A DNA stretch of 64,000 bases. It comes from CAYLSV01 sp964386435 (lineage in GTDB: Bacteria > Planctomycetota > Phycisphaerae > Tepidisphaerales > Tepidisphaeraceae). Below are positions 17,288 through 25,471 of the stretch, piece after piece; the first letter of the stretch is position 1; every line of letters begins with the position of its first letter. Below the pieces are notes generated by a model. The model was given only the letters and a program-made list of their open reading frames with translations. It was not told where the DNA came from and ran no database searches. The translations under genes and the position numbers were made by a program. The stretch spans positions 1-64,000 of the forward strand of contig CAYLSV010000008.1 of assembly GCA_964386435.1 (NCBI GenBank), written 5' to 3'.

Positions 17288-17609
17288 CGGCCGCCTCGCT
17301 TCGGTCGGTGACAGGCTCCGGCTCGTCCTTTGGGATACGGCCCTCGGCTTCGAGTTGCCGGCGCAGGGCATCGGGCATCGGGTTGGCGGCGCACCACGCG
17401 TTGAGCTGGGCAAAGTTCATGCCGTCGAGCTTGTTGTAGTAAGTGGCGCGGCCTCGGAACGGGTGTCGGACGTGGATCGGCGGCTCGTCGGTGGCGGCCA
17501 CTTCATTGCACCGGATGACACCTTCAGTACCGATCGGAAGATCAACGTCTTCCAGCGGAACGAACCCGTTGCCGTCCCAACGGACGGGAATCTTCTTTTC
17601 GCTGGTCAT
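17277..17609 (-). CDS. Antitoxin with DUF104/AF2212-like N-terminus (module 2)
   Basis: A 110-residue product from ATG 17609, behind AGGATCTCCTT. The N-terminus (VRWDGNGFVPLEDVDLPIGT) has the same DUF104-like pattern as module 1. The rest differs (NKLDGMNFAQLNAWCAANP) and ends acidic. First gene of the four-gene toxin-antitoxin run. Antitoxin role inferred from position and the N-terminal motif. Confidence 0.75.
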   Translation of the reverse strand: MTSEKKIPVRWDGNGFVPLEDVDLPIGTEGVIRCNEVAATDEPPIHVRHPFRGRATYYNKLDGMNFAQLNAWCAANPMPDALRRQLEAEGRIPKDEPEPVTDRSEAADAA

Positions 17610-17629
17610 AAGGAGATCCTACCGCGCCC

Positions 17630-19333
17630 TCACGGCAGCCACCAGGTGAGGTCGATGTGTTGGAAGATGTCGTCGTGGGCGTCGGCTTCTTCGATTTGGG
17701 CTTGTTCCAGGCGGCCAATGGGGGCGCCGCCGGCGGCTTGTTCGGCGAGGTCGCACAACCGGCCGAAGCGGGTGGCGTGGCCGCTGAAGCGGAAGGTGCC
17801 GTAGTCGACCGCGCCGCCGGACTCGACGACGAACGGCCAGTCGCTGGCTTGCAGGAGCAGCAGTTGGCGGGCGGCTTTGGTGAGCAAATCGCTCACGTCC
17901 GCGTTCTGCCGCCATGGCAACGCGTGGAGCTGTTTGAGGAACTCGCCCTCGGCACGGTACTCGGCTTCCCACATCCACTTGACCTGGTCGTTCATCCAGA
18001 CGGTGTGGTCGCCGTTCTTGCCCCACGAGCCTTCGGGCAGGCGGACGGCCTTGTCGGGCGGGCGGGTTTCCAGGACCTCCTCGGCGGTGGCGAGGTCGAC
18101 GTGCTCGTCGGCGTGGGCGGCGAAGATGACGTCGCGCAGGAACCTTGTGCCCTCGAACCACCAGTGGCCGAACAGCTCGGCGTCGAAGCTGGCGACCACG
18201 GTGCCTTGGCGGCCGGTGGTGTCGCGGTGCTGGGCGAGGGCCCGCTTGACGGTGTCGAGGAAGTGGTGGGCGTGCTCGTGCAGCTTGCCGGCGACGTCGT
18301 CGGGGTAGTACGGCTCCTTGTCGGAAAGGGGCGTTTTGCGGCTGGTGACTTTGTGGTAACGGAGGCCGCGCTCGCCGTGTTTGCGGTGGAACTCCATGTA
18401 CTCGCCGGCGCCGGGGTAGCCGAGGTCGCCCGACCAGACCTGCTCGGAGACCTCCGGGTGGCGGCCGAAGGCGTAGACGCTCGGGGCCTCGGGCTGGCTG
18501 ACGACGCCGACGGGCTCGAGCGTGCTCCGCCAGCCGCGGCGGGCGTCCCAGTGGCTCGGATCATCGGGCACGGTGTGGAAGCTGCCATTGTCCATGTAGC
18601 CCAGCGGCCGGCCGCCCTTGAGCTGGTGGGAGTCGACGAAGAAGTGGGACACGCCCGCCTCGGCGATGAACTGCTCGACGCCGGGGCGATGACGGGCGTT
18701 GTCGTACAGCACGCTGGGCAGCCAGTGGTCCCACGCCGGGCGGTAGGCGCACTCCGGCAGCCACATGCCGGTCGGGCGGTGGCCGAGGTGGCGCTCGCTG
18801 GTGGCGACGCCGCACTTCATCTGCGCCCGCAGCATCTCGTCGTTCAGCACGAGCGGCATGTAGCAGTGCGTGGCGTTGCTGGTCAGGATCTGCACCTGCC
18901 CCTCGCGGCAGAACCGGGCGAACTCGCCGGGGATATCGCGGCCGATCCGCTCGAAGTGCTCGATCTTGCCCTGGAACCACGCGCCCCACCGCGTGGCGAG
19001 GTAGGCAAAGTGCTTGTCGTGCGGGCCCGAGCCGGCCTCGAACTCCCGCCGATCCGCCTCGGCCCGCCCCGCCCGCTCGTGCAGGTACGCGACGAACCCG
19101 CCCTTGAACCGCTCGTGCGCCAACTGCTCCAACAGCACCGGCATGAGCCCCATCGTCACCCGGCACCGGATCCCATGCAGCCCCGCCTCCCCCAGAAAGT
19201 CGAGGATCGGCAGATAAGTCTCCGCCGCCGCCTCGAACAGCCACGCCTCCCCGTGCGGGTACGACCCGTGATGAAGCACGTAAGGCAAGTGCCCATGCAG
19301 CACGATCGACAACTGTCCCAGCGACTGGCTCAT
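17630..19333 (-). CDS. GH57 1,4-alpha-glucan branching enzyme (DUF1957-containing)
   Basis: A 567-residue family-57 glycoside hydrolase, predicted to form alpha-1,6 branches in glycogen. It has the GH57 N-terminal LHGHLPYVLHHG, the catalytic glutamate region TGMWLPECAYRP (about residue 194) and the aspartate region VASFDAELFGHWWFEG (about 384), followed by the C-terminal helical domain typical of GH57 branching enzymes (WMNDQVKWMWEAE, LLLLQASDWPFV). The start is ATG 19333; a start eight residues upstream is less likely. Intact. No other glycogen gene is in the window. Confidence 0.92.
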   Translation of the reverse strand: MSQSLGQLSIVLHGHLPYVLHHGSYPHGEAWLFEAAAETYLPILDFLGEAGLHGIRCRVTMGLMPVLLEQLAHERFKGGFVAYLHERAGRAEADRREFEAGSGPHDKHFAYLATRWGAWFQGKIEHFERIGRDIPGEFARFCREGQVQILTSNATHCYMPLVLNDEMLRAQMKCGVATSERHLGHRPTGMWLPECAYRPAWDHWLPSVLYDNARHRPGVEQFIAEAGVSHFFVDSHQLKGGRPLGYMDNGSFHTVPDDPSHWDARRGWRSTLEPVGVVSQPEAPSVYAFGRHPEVSEQVWSGDLGYPGAGEYMEFHRKHGERGLRYHKVTSRKTPLSDKEPYYPDDVAGKLHEHAHHFLDTVKRALAQHRDTTGRQGTVVASFDAELFGHWWFEGTRFLRDVIFAAHADEHVDLATAEEVLETRPPDKAVRLPEGSWGKNGDHTVWMNDQVKWMWEAEYRAEGEFLKQLHALPWRQNADVSDLLTKAARQLLLLQASDWPFVVESGGAVDYGTFRFSGHATRFGRLCDLAEQAAGGAPIGRLEQAQIEEADAHDDIFQHIDLTWWLP

Positions 19334-19396
19334 CCGAGCATGGTACGGGCACCACAACAGAACCCGAAGCGGGCGGGAAGCGCGGGTGGGAAGCGG

Positions 19397-19429
19397 ACGT
19401 AGCTGCGGGCTGTCAGCCCGCAGCTACGT
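19397..19429. repeat. Perfect REP-like palindrome upstream of the RAYT gene
   Basis: ACGTAGCTGCGGGCTG (19397-19412) is the exact reverse complement of CAGCCCGCAGCTACGT (19414-19429), with a single T at the centre: a 16-bp perfect stem. It is the only copy with the GTAGC/GCTAC outer end on both sides. It lies 57 bases before the transposase start. Confidence 0.95.
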
Positions 19430-19486
19430 GGCTCTGTGGGAAAGTTCGGGTTGCAGGTAAAAGCCTAGTCGCGTTACAACACGTCG

Positions 19487-20020
19487 GTGCCGCAGGAGAA
19501 GCTCCGCGTCGTCGTGCTGTTCACGTGGCACGCCTACGGGACGTGGATGCCGGACCGGCCGCAGGGGTACTTCAAGAACAAGACCGGGCTCTGGGCGGCG
19601 GATTCGCAGGCGGCGATCGCTTACCGTCATCGGCAGCAGGCGAATACGTGCGTGTTCTGCGACGAGGCCCAACAACTACTGGTTGTCGCCGCACAAGAGG
19701 CGGCATCGCACCAAGGTTTCAGTTCGATCACGCTGGCGACTGATCGAACGCACGTGCACTTGCTGGCTGGCTGGGTGGATGAACGCGAGCCGAACGTGGT
19801 GCGGACGCGTGTGAAGCAGTCGCTGACTCGCCAGTTGAACGCGCGCTTCGGCAACCGCCAATGGTTCACCCGCGGCGGGCACGATCGACTCGTCCGCGAT
19901 GGGGAGCATTTCCACCGGCTGCGGCACGAATACCTGCCGTCGCATCGCGGGTGGTTCTGGGACCGAACCACAGGTGTTCGCCCACCGTGTGAACCCGAAC
20001 AGGATGAACCGCGCTCGTAG
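19487..20020 (+). CDS. REP-associated tyrosine transposase (RAYT/TnpA-REP, Y1 HUH family)
   Basis: A 177-residue IS200-like single-strand transposase. The N-terminus (VLFTWHAYGTWMPDRPQGYF) is typical of this group. The metal-binding HUH motif is His89-Val-His91 in DRTHVHLLAGW. The catalytic tyrosine is probably Tyr149 in RLRHEYLPSHRGWFW. RAYTs are domesticated transposases that bind or mobilise REP palindromes. Here a perfect palindrome lies 57 bases upstream, and the TAG stop is itself part of another copy (CGCTCGTAGCTGCGG). Start GTG 19487; no better start seen. No classic IS ends or target duplication, as expected for a RAYT. Confidence 0.88.
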   Translation: MPQEKLRVVVLFTWHAYGTWMPDRPQGYFKNKTGLWAADSQAAIAYRHRQQANTCVFCDEAQQLLVVAAQEAASHQGFSSITLATDRTHVHLLAGWVDEREPNVVRTRVKQSLTRQLNARFGNRQWFTRGGHDRLVRDGEHFHRLRHEYLPSHRGWFWDRTTGVRPPCEPEQDEPRS

Positions 20021-20123
20021 CTGCGGGCTGACAGCCCGCAGTGATGAGTTGCGGAACCCAAAGATCGTTGCCGAGCGTACGGTATGCATCGTCTCCACTG
20101 CGGACTGTCAGCCCGCAGCTACG
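20017..20123. repeat. REP-like inverted pair downstream of RAYT
   Basis: GTAGCTGCGGGCTGACAGCC then CGCAGTGA (20017-20043) faces CACTGCGGACTGTCAGCCCG then CAGCTACGG (20096-20123) across 52 bases. The two are inverted relative to each other, as in a BIME. The second copy has one G-to-A change in its inner stem. The first copy overlaps the RAYT stop codon. Confidence 0.92.
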
Positions 20124-20145
20124 GTACTTCTCCGATGCCCGGCGA

Positions 20146-22365
20146 CTATGCCACGGCCTGCAGTTTCGCGTACTCCAGCATCAACGTCTTCTTGCCCCAC
20201 TGGGTGAAGTCGACGGTGGCTCGTTTGCCCAGATCGTCGACGTCCACCACGGTGCCCAGGCCGAACTTGAAGTGGCGGACTCTTTGGCCGGGGGTGAGGC
20301 TGCTTTTTTGGCGTTGGGCGTTGCCGGTGTAGTTGGGGAGGTCGTCGGTGCCGGTGCGGTCTTCGACTTCGAGTAGGGTTCCGGGCAGCTCCTTGAGGAA
20401 CATGCTCGTGGCCGTCGGCAGGCGTTCGCCGCGGACGGTGCGGACGGCGGCGCGGCTGAGCATCAAGTGTTCCTGGGCCCGGGTGATGCCGACGAAGGCG
20501 AGGCGGCGTTCTTCCTCGAGCTGGTCCGGGTCGCCCGAGGCGCGGCTGTGGGGGAGGCAGTCCATCTCGAGGCCGATCATGGCGACGACCGGGAACTCGA
20601 GGCCTTTGGCAGCGTGGAGGGTCATGAGCGTCACCTGCCCCTCCGGCGTCGGCACGTCGGCGTCGCCGACGAGGGCGCTTTGGGCGAGGAAGTCGAGCAG
20701 CGTGCCCTCGGGCTGCTCGCGGTCGAACTCGGCGGCGCTGCTGATCAGCTCGGCCAAGTTCGCCTGCTGGGCGTCGCCGGTGGGGTCGTCCTTCTTCGCC
20801 TGAGTTTCCAGGCCGCTCTTGCGGATCACGGACTCCAGCACCGCCTGCACCGTGCCGGCGGCGACGGTCTCGGTGCTGAACATCTCCGAGGAATCGGCCG
20901 GTTTCCCGTGCAAAAGCTCGCGCCAACCTTGCATCAACTCGGCGAACCTGCCCACCGCCGTCACGGCCCGGGCGGCGAGGCCCGGCACGTCGGCGGCCCG
21001 CCCGATCGCAGCGTCGAACGTGATGCTCTGGCTGCGGGCGAAACTTTGCAGGGCGTTGATCGTCGTCTTGCCAATGCCGCGGGTGGGCGTGTTGATGATC
21101 CGCTCCAACGCCACCTCGTCGGCCGGGTTGGCGATCGCCTTTAGGTACGCCAGCGCGTCCTTGATCTCGCGGCGGTTGTAGAACTCGGTCCCGCGGACGA
21201 TCTGGTAAGGCACCTTGTGCCGCCGCAGCGCCTCCTCCATCACGCGCGTGAGACTGTTCATCCGGTAGAACACCGCCATCTCGCCCCACGGCGTCCCGGC
21301 GGCGTGCCGCACCGTCAGCCACCGAGCCACCTGGTCGGCTTCGTCGTGCTCCTCCTGGCAGTGGACAACCTTCAACTTCGGCCCGGCCCCCTTGTCGGTG
21401 TAGAGGCGTTTGTCTTTGCGTTGCGTGTTCTGACTGATGAGGGCCGTGGCGGCGTCGAGGATGTTTTGGGTGCTTCGATAGTTCCGCTCGAGCCGGACGA
21501 TCTTGGCGTCGGGGTAGTCGTCCTCAAAGTTGAGAATGTTGCTGATGTCGGCCCCGCGCCAGGCATAAATGCTTTGGTCCGGATCGCCGACGACTGCAAT
21601 GTTCCGCTTGCCTTGGGCGAGCATGTGGGCAAGTAGGTATTGCGCGTGGTTCGTGTCCTGATACTCGTCGATCAAAATGTAGCGGAACCGGTCCTGCATC
21701 TTTGCCAGAACCTTCGGGTTGTCCCGCAAACCACGGCAGGCGATCATGAGTAGATCGTCAAAGTCGACGGCCCCGTTGTCGCGCAGCGTCTTCTCGTAGA
21801 AGCGGTAGATTTTGGCCAGGTTCCGCGTGAAGAAGTCGGTGGCGTCCTGGCTGAACCGGTCGGCGGTCTGCAGCTTGTTCTTCGCGTTGGAAATGTGCTC
21901 GCGGCAGACGGCGGGCGAAAAGTTCGTGCTGCTGACGTCGGCCTCCTTGATCGCCGACTTGATCGCGGCGGTCTGGTCGGCCGAGTCGTAGATCACGAAG
22001 TTGTCCGGCACGCCCAGCTCCTCGGCGTAGAGGCGGAGGATGCGCAGGCACAAACTGTGGAACGTGCAGATCGTCGGGTGGAAGTCGGCGAACCGGCCAA
22101 AATCCCGCAGCTTTTTGCCGGTGACGGTTTCGACCCGCTCGCGCATCTCGCCGGCGGCCTTGTTGGTGAAGGTGATGGCCAGGACGTGCCCCGGCGGGAT
22201 GCCGAGGCTGAGCAGGTAGCCGACCCGGCGGGTCAGCACCCGCGTCTTGCCGCTGCCGGCGCCGGCGAGGATGAGCATGGGCCCGTCGACGTGCGTCGCC
22301 GCCTCGCGCTGCTCGGGCGTGAGACCTTCGAGGAGCGCGTCGACGTCGAGGGCGGTGGAGGACAT
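20146..22365 (-). CDS. pcrA: ATP-dependent DNA helicase, UvrD/PcrA family
   Basis: A 739-residue superfamily-1A 3'-5' helicase for repair and replication restart. Motifs in order: Walker A LAGAGSGKTRVL (about 33-44), AITFTNKAAGEM, Walker B LIDEYQDTNHAQ, motif III VVGDPDQSIYAWRGA, VALERIINTPTRGIG, LMTLHAAKGLEFPVV, and VGITRAQEHLMLS. The C-terminus (VRHFKFGLGTVVDVDD) is the PcrA Tudor-like tail that contacts RNA polymerase. ATG 22365 (MSSTALDVDALLEGLTPEQ) is preferred; the upstream extension falls in a repeat. Intact. Confidence 0.96.
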   Translation of the reverse strand: MSSTALDVDALLEGLTPEQREAATHVDGPMLILAGAGSGKTRVLTRRVGYLLSLGIPPGHVLAITFTNKAAGEMRERVETVTGKKLRDFGRFADFHPTICTFHSLCLRILRLYAEELGVPDNFVIYDSADQTAAIKSAIKEADVSSTNFSPAVCREHISNAKNKLQTADRFSQDATDFFTRNLAKIYRFYEKTLRDNGAVDFDDLLMIACRGLRDNPKVLAKMQDRFRYILIDEYQDTNHAQYLLAHMLAQGKRNIAVVGDPDQSIYAWRGADISNILNFEDDYPDAKIVRLERNYRSTQNILDAATALISQNTQRKDKRLYTDKGAGPKLKVVHCQEEHDEADQVARWLTVRHAAGTPWGEMAVFYRMNSLTRVMEEALRRHKVPYQIVRGTEFYNRREIKDALAYLKAIANPADEVALERIINTPTRGIGKTTINALQSFARSQSITFDAAIGRAADVPGLAARAVTAVGRFAELMQGWRELLHGKPADSSEMFSTETVAAGTVQAVLESVIRKSGLETQAKKDDPTGDAQQANLAELISSAAEFDREQPEGTLLDFLAQSALVGDADVPTPEGQVTLMTLHAAKGLEFPVVAMIGLEMDCLPHSRASGDPDQLEEERRLAFVGITRAQEHLMLSRAAVRTVRGERLPTATSMFLKELPGTLLEVEDRTGTDDLPNYTGNAQRQKSSLTPGQRVRHFKFGLGTVVDVDDLGKRATVDFTQWGKKTLMLEYAKLQAVA

Positions 22366-22432
22366 GGTTGCTAGTTGCTGGTCGTTGGTTGTTAGTGCCG
22401 GATCAGCAACCAGCAACTAACCACCATCAACT
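22366..22432. repeat. Inverted repeat of GTTGGT/ACCAAC words upstream of pcrA
   Basis: GGTTGCTAGTTGCTGGTCG is followed by CAGCAACCAGCAACTAACCA in opposite sense, giving an imperfect hairpin around GTTAGTGCCGGA. A related hairpin with the same vocabulary is at 48630-48685. It lies between the DUF488 stop and the helicase start. Confidence 0.65.
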
Positions 22433-22440
22433 TCTCCGCC

Positions 22441-22815
22441 TTACTCGTCGTCCACGGCCAGCGTCTGCATGCTGGTCAGGTAATCGTGCAGCGCCGCGGC
22501 GGTGTTCTCGTTTGGATCGCCGCCAGTGTGGAGGAGGGTGATGTCGCGTTTGAGGCCGACGTTGGCGAGCTGCCGCAGGGCCGGGCGGTACGGGCTTTTG
22601 TCGAGGTGGGCGTGATAGCGGCCGCGGAAGTCATCGTAATGGTCGGGGTGCTTGTGGAACCACCGCGTGAGTTTTCCGGGCGGGCCGAGGTGGTCGGCGA
22701 TCTCATCGACCTTGCACCACGCCTTGAGGTCCAGCGTCAGGCCAATGCCCTCGACCCACAGCCGCACGCCGTCGTCTTTTTCGGCTCCGTCCATCAGGTG
22801 TTTCACGCGGATCAC
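22441..22815 (-). CDS. DUF488 family protein
   Basis: A 124-residue protein starting at GTG 22815 behind CCGGAGCAACT. The pattern IRVKHLM, RLWVEGIGLTLDLKAWCK, LTRWFHKHPDHYDDFRGRYH and KRDITLLHTGGDPNEN with a C-terminal LHDYL matches DUF488, a family of small conserved bacterial proteins of unknown biochemical function. Same strand as pcrA, 75 bases upstream. Confidence 0.85.
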   Translation of the reverse strand: MIRVKHLMDGAEKDDGVRLWVEGIGLTLDLKAWCKVDEIADHLGPPGKLTRWFHKHPDHYDDFRGRYHAHLDKSPYRPALRQLANVGLKRDITLLHTGGDPNENTAAALHDYLTSMQTLAVDDE

Positions 22816-22926
22816 AGTTGCTCCGGTTCAAATCGCACGGTCGGCGCGGCCGGAACAGTTTCGGCCGCTGTTAGGGACTGTAGCCCCGGCGGACGGTATG
22901 GGCGCGGACGCGGCTTTCAACACAAT

Positions 22927-23754
22927 TCACGGATCCGTCACGGCCGCGACCACGGCGACCATCTCGGCCGGTTGCGCAGGTAACAGAGCGCGGGCAAGAG
23001 TGCGCAGCGTCGAGCCGGTGGTGAGCACGTCGTCGACCAACACCAAGCGGCGGCCCTCGGCTTCGGCGGGGGCGAGCAAGTCGAATGCCCGGCGGACGTT
23101 GCGGGCCCGGGCGGTGCGGCCGCGGGCGTAAACCTGCGGCGTGGTCGGGCGGACCCGGATCGCCGGGCGGGCGAGGTCGACGCCGCCCATCTTGGCGAGG
23201 ATTTTGGCGAGCTGGTGGGCTTGGTTGTAGCCGCGCCACAGCTCGCGCCGCCAGTGCAGCGGGACGGCGACGACGGCGTCGGCCTGCTCGACGGCGTCGC
23301 GGATCTCCGGGCGTTGCCAGAGCATTTGCCCCAACCGCTCGGCGGCCCACCAGCGGCCGCGGTACTTGCCCGCCAGCACCATCGACCGCGCCGGCCCGGC
23401 CAGCGGCGCGAGGCGGTGGACGGCCGAGAGCGGCCGAAGGCCCGCCCCGCGGCAGTGCGGGCAGGCGTCGCCATACTCCCGCAGCGGCCGGCCGCACAGC
23501 GTGCAGGCCGGCTCACCGGCGAGGAGATCGAGGTCGCTTTTGCAAAGCTCACACAGCGCCGCCCCGTCGAGCGTCGGGTCGTCGCAGTGCTGGCAGAGCG
23601 CGGGCGCGGCAACGTCGGCAACTGCCCGCCCGGCACGTACGGACCAACGCCCGGCCGCGGCGGCGAGGCGGTGGGCGGTGGCGAGGCGCACAATGAGATT
23701 TTGCCGGAATGGATTTTGAAGTGCAACCGCATGAAGCGGATTGAGGGATCCCAT
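22927..23754 (-). CDS. comF: ComF family phosphoribosyltransferase-like protein
   Basis: A 275-residue protein. Two CxxC pairs (CQHCDD, CELCKS, CTLCGR, CPHCRG, residues about 54-105) form the N-terminal zinc-binding region. The C-terminal type-I phosphoribosyltransferase fold has RGYNQAHQLAK and the PRPP loop VLVDDVLTTGST near 238. ComF proteins act in DNA uptake for natural transformation. No other competence gene is nearby. Starts at ATG 23754; the first 50 residues are weakly conserved, so the start is uncertain. Confidence 0.9.
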   Translation of the reverse strand: MGSLNPLHAVALQNPFRQNLIVRLATAHRLAAAAGRWSVRAGRAVADVAAPALCQHCDDPTLDGAALCELCKSDLDLLAGEPACTLCGRPLREYGDACPHCRGAGLRPLSAVHRLAPLAGPARSMVLAGKYRGRWWAAERLGQMLWQRPEIRDAVEQADAVVAVPLHWRRELWRGYNQAHQLAKILAKMGGVDLARPAIRVRPTTPQVYARGRTARARNVRRAFDLLAPAEAEGRRLVLVDDVLTTGSTLRTLARALLPAQPAEMVAVVAAVTDP

Positions 23755-23770
23755 TACCCCTGACTGTGCC

Positions 23771-23879
23771 GTAGCTGCGGGCTGACAGCCCGCAGTGTGT
23801 GCTATCGAACCTTGATGGACGTTGCTGCGCGTGTTCGGTGGGCAGCACTGCCACTGCGGGCTGTCAGCCCGCAGCTACG
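23771..23879. repeat. REP-like inverted pair between comF and the aminotransferase
   Basis: GTAGCTGCGGGCTGACAGCC then CGCAGTGTG (23771-23798) faces CACTGCGGGCTGTCAGCCCG then CAGCTACG (23852-23879). Inner stem GGCTG-A-CAGCC in both. The CGCAGTG ends face inward across about 54 bases. It occupies the divergent promoter space. Confidence 0.92.
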
Positions 23880-23950
23880 AACCGCTCTGCCGCGGGCTTG
23901 AGGTTCCGCTCCTACTCTGCCGCGTGGCTGACTTTGCGCACGATTCGACG

Positions 23951-25219
23951 ATGGCCCTGCCGCTGAGCATGAAGGCGCGGCGGACGCGGGAGCAGCCGAT
24001 CAGTTACCTGATGGCCGCGGCCGTGCAGCAGCCGGACCTCATCAGCTTCGCCGCGGGGCTGGTGGACCGCGACCACCTGCCGGTCGACGACGTGCGGCGG
24101 CTGGTGGACGAGCTGCTAACCGACCCGGCGACGGGCAAAACCGTTTTGCAGTACGGCACCACCCACGGCCTGGCCAAACTGCGGCAGCAACTGCTCGACC
24201 GCTTCGCCGAACTCGACGGCGTCGAACCGGGCGATCTCAACCTCACGGCCGACCACGTCGTCATGACCACCGGCAGCCAGCAGGCGCTGTACATCCTGGC
24301 CGACGTGCTAATCGATCCGGGCGACATCGTGATCGCCGCCGCGCCGAGCTACTTCGTCTTCACCGGCACGCTGGCGAGCCTCGGGGCCGACGTGCGGACG
24401 GTGCCGATGGACGCCGGCGGCCTGAGCGTCGACGCCCTCGACGCGATGCTCACCGATATGTCGCCACAGGAGCTGGCGAAGGTCAAGTTCGTCTACGTCC
24501 AAACGTACCACCAGAACCCGACCGGCATCACCCTCGCCGCCGACCGCCGGCCGCAACTGATCAAGCTGGCCGATAAGTGGTCTCGCAAGCTTGGCCGCCG
24601 GCTGATCCTGCTGGAGGACGCCGCCTACCGCGAGCTCAACTACGACGGCGACCCCCCGCCGACGCTCAAGAGCCTGGATGTGGGCAACCAGTTCGTCGCC
24701 CACACGCAGACCTTCAGCAAGCCCTTCACCCCCGGCATCAAGCTCGGCTACGCCATCCTGCCGCCGGATTTGGTCGACCCGGTCCTGCAACAAAAAGGCA
24801 ACCACGACTTCGGCGGCGCGAACCTGACCCAGCACCTCGCCAGCCGCGCCCTGGAAGACGGCACCTACGCCCGGCACGTCACCCGCCTCACCGCCGGCTA
24901 CGCCAAAAAACGCGACGCCGTCCTCGCCGCCCTTGACAAGCACCTCGGCGACGTAGCCGGCGTCACCTGGACCCGCCCCACCGGCGGCCTCTACGTCTGG
25001 GTCACGCTGCCCAAGGGCTGCGACGCCCGCCGCGAAGGCCCGCTGTTCCAAAGCTGCCTCGAAAGCGGCGTCATGTACGTCCCCGGCGACTACTGCTACA
25101 CCACCGACGCCCCGCCGATCAACGAGTTCCGCCTGAGCTTCGGCCACGTCCTGCCAAACCAGATCAACGAGGGCATCAACCGCTTGGCCACGGCGATCGG
25201 CGCCCACGTCGGCGGGTGA
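23951..25219 (+). CDS. PLP-dependent class I/II aminotransferase
   Basis: A 422-residue aminotransferase of the 2-aminoadipate/LysN-like subgroup. Substrate-helix LISFAAGLVDRDHLPVDDV, tetramer/PLP motif TTGSQQALYILADVLIDPGD, YHQNPTGITL, LEDAAYRELNY and the PLP lysine in TQTFSKPFTPGIKLGYAI are all present; the arginine binding the carboxylate is in FRLSFGHV. ATG 23951 (MALPLSMKARRTREQPIS) matches family N-termini; the longer frame to 23822 would translate the REP palindrome and is rejected. Amino-acid substrate not predictable. Confidence 0.9.
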   Translation: MALPLSMKARRTREQPISYLMAAAVQQPDLISFAAGLVDRDHLPVDDVRRLVDELLTDPATGKTVLQYGTTHGLAKLRQQLLDRFAELDGVEPGDLNLTADHVVMTTGSQQALYILADVLIDPGDIVIAAAPSYFVFTGTLASLGADVRTVPMDAGGLSVDALDAMLTDMSPQELAKVKFVYVQTYHQNPTGITLAADRRPQLIKLADKWSRKLGRRLILLEDAAYRELNYDGDPPPTLKSLDVGNQFVAHTQTFSKPFTPGIKLGYAILPPDLVDPVLQQKGNHDFGGANLTQHLASRALEDGTYARHVTRLTAGYAKKRDAVLAALDKHLGDVAGVTWTRPTGGLYVWVTLPKGCDARREGPLFQSCLESGVMYVPGDYCYTTDAPPINEFRLSFGHVLPNQINEGINRLATAIGAHVGG

Positions 25220-25259
25220 CACAACGGGGCCGCCACGCCGGCGAAACCCCCACCGCCGT

Positions 25260-25447
25260 NNNNNNNNNNNNNNNNNNNNNNNNNNNNNNNNNNNNNNNNN
25301 NNNNNNNNNNNNNNNNNNNNNNNNNNNNNNNNNNNNNNNNNNNNNNNNNNNNNNNNNNNNNNNNNNNNNNNNNNNNNNNNNNNNNNNNNNNNNNNNNNNN
25401 NNNNNNNNNNNNNNNNNNNNNNNNNNNNNNNNNNNNNNNNNNNNNNN
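25260..25447. other. Assembly gap (188 N) between opposed hairpin repeats
   Basis: The gap is preceded by AAACCCCCACCGCCGT (25244-25259), the reverse-complement end of the CCCCGCC hairpin family, and followed by CCCGCCTCTACGAGGCGGTG at 25448, the same family in direct orientation. Opposed hairpins probably caused the gap; unknown sequence, possibly a small gene or more repeats, may be missing. Confidence 0.95.
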
Positions 25448-25471
25448 CCCGCCTCTACGAGGCGGTGGGGG
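25448..25471. repeat. CCCCGCC/GGCGGGG hairpin at gap edge
   Basis: CCCGCCTC-TAC-GAGGCGGTGGGGG is the same element as at position 31, with its GTAGC beginning lost in the gap. It contains the TAG stop of the minus-strand membrane protein gene, read from the CTACGAG loop. Confidence 0.8.

Noticed and set aside
23822..23950. N-terminal extension of the aminotransferase
   Set aside because: It begins by translating a palindrome (HCGLSARSYE); the family N-terminus starts at 23951.
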